Assembly: GCA_964407525.1 (NCBI GenBank)
Contig: CAYOWC010000071.1
Coordinates: 1-18,728 of the forward strand
Direction of reading: 5' to 3'
Source of the DNA: DUZB01 sp964407525
GTDB taxonomy: Bacteria; Desulfobacterota; DSM-4660; Desulfatiglandales; Desulfatiglandaceae
DNA length: 18,728 nt
Made by a program: the position numbers and the translations under genes. Under the pieces are notes generated by a model that was not told where the DNA came from, made no database searches, and was given only the letters and a program-made list of their open reading frames with translations. Shown in pieces: positions 15,727 to 18,728 of this stretch; within the stretch, counting starts at the first letter, position 1, and each line of letters begins with the position of its first letter.

Positions 15727-15771
15727 TTAGCTATTAGAGTTAAAGCTTTTTATTAGGGGAGAGAAAAAATA

Positions 15772-17064
15772 ATGAAGATAAATCCGGAAAGAATTGATGA
15801 TTTGACCCCCGAAAAAAAACGTTCCATTATGGAAAGGTCCATGGAAGATATTTCCTCCGTCTTTGAGGATGTGAGAAATATTGTCAATGATATCAAGGCT
15901 CGTGGAAACGCTGTGGCTCTGGAGCATTATCGGAAGCATAAGGAAGATATTACCGAGGTGGATTTTGAGGTTTCGAAAGAAGAGATCAAAGATGCGTACA
16001 GCCGGATTGATCCCGAAGTGGTGAAATGCCTTAAAATAGCGGCAGGAAACATCAAGAAATTTCACACGGCACAGCTTGAAAGGGACATGTGGTCCATTGA
16101 AATTTCAAAAGGCATTCTTGCAGGGCGTATTACGAGGCCAATTGATATTGTAGGGTGCTATATCCCGGGAGGAACGGCTATTTATCCCAGTTCAATCCTC
16201 ATGACGGTTCTCCCTGCCAAGGTGGCCGGCGTTGAAGAAATTGTTGCCGTTACACCTCCTGGTAAGGGAATGACCGCCAATGATGCAACACTGGTAGCGG
16301 CCGACATTGCCGGGTGCGACAGAATTTTCAAGGTTGGGGGGCCATGGGGAGTGGCCGGTCTGGCTTATGGGACGGAGACCATGCCAAGGGTGGACAAGAT
16401 CGTGGGCCCTGGAAACAAATATGTCACAGCCGCTAAAATGTTGGTTTACGGCCAGGTAGACATCGACTCCCCCGCCGGACCGAGCGAGGCGCTCATTCTG
16501 GCGGATGATTCAGGCGACCCTGAACTGATTGCGGTGGATTTTCTTTCTCAGGTAGAACACGATCCCGACTCCGCGGCGGTTCTGGTGACGACATCGGAAT
16601 CCCTTGCTTCGGCCGTTTCTGAAATCATAGCAAGAGAATACGAAGACCTTCCTCGAAAAGAGATTTTCGAGTCTTCCCTTTCGAAGCATTCCTGCATCCT
16701 TATTGCGAATGATATGGACCAGGCTATTGATTTTACAAATGAATACGCAACGGAGCATCTTCAGATCATGACCCATGATCCGTTCATCACCCTGAACAGG
16801 ATCAAACATGCAGGTTCCATTTTCATGGGACCGTACGCCCCTGTCCCGGTAGGGGATTATGCGTCGGGTACCAACCACGTTTTGCCCACGGGCCAGTGCG
16901 CAAGAATGTTTTCAGGATTATCCGTGGACGACTTTATTAAAAAACCCACATTTCAGTATCTCAGCAAAGAAGGGCTCGAAAGCCTCAAAGATACGGTAAT
17001 AACCCTGGCGGAAGCAGAAGGCCTTCCCATTCACGCCAGGGCTATAAAGGCAAGGTTTAAATAA
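15772..17064 (+). CDS. hisD: Histidinol dehydrogenase
   Basis: Zn2+-dependent NAD+ enzyme converting L-histidinol to L-histidine in two oxidation steps, the last reactions of histidine synthesis. At 430 residues it matches the family length. Expected residues are present: Q260 and H263 (SQVEHDPDS), E328-H329 (NEYATEHLQIM), D362 (PVGDYASGTNHVLPT) and H421 (LPIHARAIK), i.e. the Zn ligands and the catalytic Glu/His pair, plus the GCYIPGGTAIYPSS and GPGNKYVTAAK blocks. Motifs match true HisD, although HisD-fold enzymes with other substrates (for example sulfopropanediol dehydrogenase) exist. GGGGAGAG precedes the ATG by about 9 bases. No other his gene is in the window. It is followed after 38 bases by the GcvH-like gene. 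Confidence 0.93.
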   Translation: MKINPERIDDLTPEKKRSIMERSMEDISSVFEDVRNIVNDIKARGNAVALEHYRKHKEDITEVDFEVSKEEIKDAYSRIDPEVVKCLKIAAGNIKKFHTAQLERDMWSIEISKGILAGRITRPIDIVGCYIPGGTAIYPSSILMTVLPAKVAGVEEIVAVTPPGKGMTANDATLVAADIAGCDRIFKVGGPWGVAGLAYGTETMPRVDKIVGPGNKYVTAAKMLVYGQVDIDSPAGPSEALILADDSGDPELIAVDFLSQVEHDPDSAAVLVTTSESLASAVSEIIAREYEDLPRKEIFESSLSKHSCILIANDMDQAIDFTNEYATEHLQIMTHDPFITLNRIKHAGSIFMGPYAPVPVGDYASGTNHVLPTGQCARMFSGLSVDDFIKKPTFQYLSKEGLESLKDTVITLAEAEGLPIHARAIKARFK

Positions 17065-17102
17065 ACAGGGTTCAAAAAACAAACCTAAAGGAGGGGTAGA
17101 AA

Positions 17103-17549
17103 ATGGCGGATATCAAAGGGTACAATATGCCTGACGATCTTTATTATCATGAAGAGCACAGCTGGGCACGTGTGGATGGATCGAAGGTTACCGTAGGCAT
17201 GACCGATATGTTTCAAAAGGAAGCGGGGGATGTGGTTTTTGTTGATCTTCCGGATGAGGAAGATGATGTAAGTCAGGGAGAAGTATGCGGAAAAATACAG
17301 TCAAGAAAATGGATCGGGAAGCTGGTGGCGCCTGTTTCCGGTGAGATTCTTGAGATCAATGAAGAGCTGGAAGAGGATACCAGCCTTATCAATACTGATC
17401 CATATGGGGAAGGGTGGATCCTGAAAATTGAAGTGGAAGACGAAGATGACCTTGCAGGGGAGCTTGAGAAGCTGATCCAGGGAGACGCCGTGGTGGGTTT
17501 CGTGGAAAAAGAGATAGAAAAGACCGAGGCGGAAAAGGCGAAGGCCTAA
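17103..17549 (+). CDS. GcvH-like lipoyl carrier protein with atypical site
   Basis: A 148-residue GcvH/lipoyl-domain protein. The N-terminus (DLYYHEEHSWARVDGSKVTV) and the MTDMFQKEAGDVVFVDLP block match the H protein of glycine cleavage, as does SGEILEINEELEEDTSLINT with DPYGEGW. The lipoylation lysine should be K69, but it lies in KIQSRKWIGKLVAPVSG, whereas classical GcvH has ESVKAxSxxxxPVSG. The protein is also longer than usual, with a very acidic loop (DLPDEEDDVSQGE) and a charged tail (EKEIEKTEAEKAKA). A strong ribosome binding site (AAAGGAGGGG) precedes the ATG. No gcvT or gcvP is nearby; a lipoate ligase gene follows after 17 bases. It may serve a lipoyl-dependent system other than glycine cleavage, such as the LbpA proteins of the sHdr sulfur pathway. 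Confidence 0.88.
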   Translation: MADIKGYNMPDDLYYHEEHSWARVDGSKVTVGMTDMFQKEAGDVVFVDLPDEEDDVSQGEVCGKIQSRKWIGKLVAPVSGEILEINEELEEDTSLINTDPYGEGWILKIEVEDEDDLAGELEKLIQGDAVVGFVEKEIEKTEAEKAKA

Positions 17550-17566
17550 AGGAAAGAGGTAACGGT

Positions 17567-18634
17567 ATGCCTGAGGCCTGGCGTCTGTTCAAGAATCTCA
17601 CACGATCTGTTTCCACCGCGGAAGGACTCGCGGTGGATGACTCCCTTCCCCTGTCTGTGGAACAGCATCATTCTCCGCCGATTCTCCACCTCTACACTTT
17701 TATCCCCTCGGTAATTGTAGGGAGATACCAGGATATCCGGTCCGCCCTGAAAATCGACCGATGCGAGGAAAGAGGAATCGAATACAATAGGAGAAGCACG
17801 GGGGGAGGAACGGTGATTATGGGGCCTGAAATTGTGGCCCTGGGCTTAGGCATTAACGTCAATTATCCCGGTCTGAAAGCAGGCGTTGGGGGTATCTTTG
17901 AAAGCCTGAGCGAGGTTTTGATTCGCGCTCTTGGGAACCTTGGTGTGCAGGCAGGGTTTCAGCCGAAAAACGACCTGGAAGTACACGGCCGGAAAATTGC
18001 GGGCTTGTCCGCCGCTTCCGAAGCTGGAAACAGCCTTCTTTTCCATACGAGCCTTTTGGTTGATTTTGATGTTCCTCTGATGACCGATATCATGAATACA
18101 CCTATCATCAAGCTGCAGGACAAGGGGTATAACTGTTTCAGCCAACGCATGACAACCGTGAGGGAAGAGTTGGGTCGTCATGTTTCCGTGGGGGAGATGG
18201 TGGGGGCTATTCAGAAGGCCTTTGAAGAGGAATTTAAGATCCAATTCAAGGAAGAGGAGCCGGATGAATGGGAGCAGCAGACCATTGACCGGCTTATCGA
18301 GGAACGCTACACAAAAGAGGAATGGATCTTTTCCAACAGGCATCCCAGGGCGAGAATGGGGGTAGGGCGCTTGAAGACACGTGGAGGATTACTAGAAATC
18401 TACCTGTCGCTCTCCGGCGCCTCTATCGAAAGCATTCTGATAACCGGCGATTTTTTCTCCACTACGGAGGATGTCCACAAAATTGAAAATGCCCTCAAAT
18501 GGACCTCGTCTCACAAGGAAAACATTGAACGAAACCTGTCCGAAGTCTGGCGGGAGAATATGATTTACGGGGTGGATATTTCCACCCTGACCGAGGCCAT
18601 CTTGCTGGCCAAGAAAAACCAGGTACGGCTGTAA
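17567..18634 (+). CDS. Lipoate-protein ligase A family protein
   Basis: A 355-residue BPL/LplA-family ligase, which would activate lipoate with ATP and transfer it to a lysine of an acceptor domain. Catalytic domain features: LYTFIPSVIVGRYQDIR (42-58), the substrate-binding RRSTGGGTVIMGP (75-87) in place of the usual R-R-x-S-G-G-G, the conserved NDLEVHGRKIAGLSAA (135-150) with catalytic K143, and HTSLLVDFD. A C-terminal accessory domain follows (about 265-355, GLLEIYLSLSGASIESILIT), as in two-domain bacterial LplA. The ATG at 17567 has AGAGGTAACGG upstream. With the preceding GcvH-like gene 17 bases away, the most likely acceptor is that protein. It could instead be an octanoyl or salvage-specific ligase. 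Confidence 0.88.
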   Translation: MPEAWRLFKNLTRSVSTAEGLAVDDSLPLSVEQHHSPPILHLYTFIPSVIVGRYQDIRSALKIDRCEERGIEYNRRSTGGGTVIMGPEIVALGLGINVNYPGLKAGVGGIFESLSEVLIRALGNLGVQAGFQPKNDLEVHGRKIAGLSAASEAGNSLLFHTSLLVDFDVPLMTDIMNTPIIKLQDKGYNCFSQRMTTVREELGRHVSVGEMVGAIQKAFEEEFKIQFKEEEPDEWEQQTIDRLIEERYTKEEWIFSNRHPRARMGVGRLKTRGGLLEIYLSLSGASIESILITGDFFSTTEDVHKIENALKWTSSHKENIERNLSEVWRENMIYGVDISTLTEAILLAKKNQVRL

Positions 18635-18670
18635 CAGAAAAAAGGCCAGGCAGATCGAGACAGAAACTTG
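18635..18670 (+). repeat. Dispersed motif with GAAAAAAGGCCAG leader, copy
   Basis: CAGAAAAAAGGCCAGGCAGA continues as TCGAGACAGAAACTTG, 1 base after the lipoate ligase stop. It is the closest relative of the copy at 15035-15070, sharing A-run, GCCAG, CAGATCGA and AGAAACTT in order. Confidence 0.65.
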
Positions 18671-18689
18671 CACAACTATTTACCGCCCG

Positions 18690-18728
18690 CTTGTCCCGTC
18701 GCCGGGGCTTGTCCCGCTGGCGGGGCTT
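18690..18728 (+). repeat. 18-bp GC-rich direct repeat cut by the window end
   Basis: Two 18-bp units, CTTGTCCCGTCGCCGGGG (18690-18707) and CTTGTCCCGCTGGCGGGG (18708-18725), plus the start of a third. Each unit can fold CCCG against CGGG. The array continues beyond the window, so its full extent is unknown. Confidence 0.75.

Noticed and set aside
15772..17064. HisD-like sulfopropanediol dehydrogenase (HpsN)
   Set aside because: The Zn-ligand and catalytic residues fit true HisD and no sulfonate genes are nearby; not excluded without a tree.
1..18728. tRNA or rRNA genes
   Set aside because: No tRNA cloverleaf with TTCGANNC or rRNA-like segment was seen by eye in the intergenic regions.

Overview
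The window reads as a scaffold from an anaerobic, probably sulfate-reducing-type Desulfobacterota (Deltaproteobacteria), most likely a metagenome or draft assembly. This is an inference from gene style (ChaN lipoprotein, DHH/MgtE operon, LuxR-HTH response regulator, a hisD / GcvH-like / lipoate-ligase cluster), moderate GC content and the many short intergenic repeats. Two stretches of exactly 100 N (11137-11236 and 13527-13626) are scaffold gaps of unknown true length.

Left part (1-6900, minus strand): a tripartite RND efflux operon is read right to left. It runs from an orphan response regulator (6900-6250) through a TolC-type outer-membrane lipoprotein (6199-4655) and a periplasmic adaptor (4623-3457) to an RND permease (3460-219). 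The permease reading frame is broken near its C-terminus at a run of six C (516-521), and the missing 98 residues continue in another frame. A second frame problem at a C run (93-96) affects a partial small membrane ORF at the window edge.

Middle part (6901-11111): a 156-bp repeat with inverted ends lies directly upstream of the regulator gene. A two-gene minus-strand unit follows (small Cys/His protein and a two-TM protein), and then a divergent plus-strand operon: a TIM-barrel sugar isomerase-like protein, a DHH phosphoesterase and the Mg2+ channel MgtE, with an 18-bp gap between the first two and an ATGA overlap between the last two.

11112-11766 carries no convincing gene. Heptamer arrays (GCAGTAG-type) in opposite orientations flank a 407-bp block rich in small hairpins. 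uvrC follows on the minus strand, with its start lost in the second gap, then a divergent ChaN-type lipoprotein gene. 14662-15186 is a repeat-rich non-coding stretch that holds an inverted second copy (about 93 percent identical) of the 156-bp element and several short repeat types.

Right part (15187-18634, plus strand): a NUDIX hydrolase with a zinc ribbon, histidinol dehydrogenase, a GcvH-like lipoyl carrier with an atypical lipoylation site, and a lipoate-protein ligase. The last three look like one transcription unit, and no other glycine-cleavage gene is present. The most interesting items are the atypical GcvH/ligase pair beside hisD, the MITE-like inverted element pair, and a dispersed motif (CAGATCGA..AGAAACTT) found at four intergenic sites.
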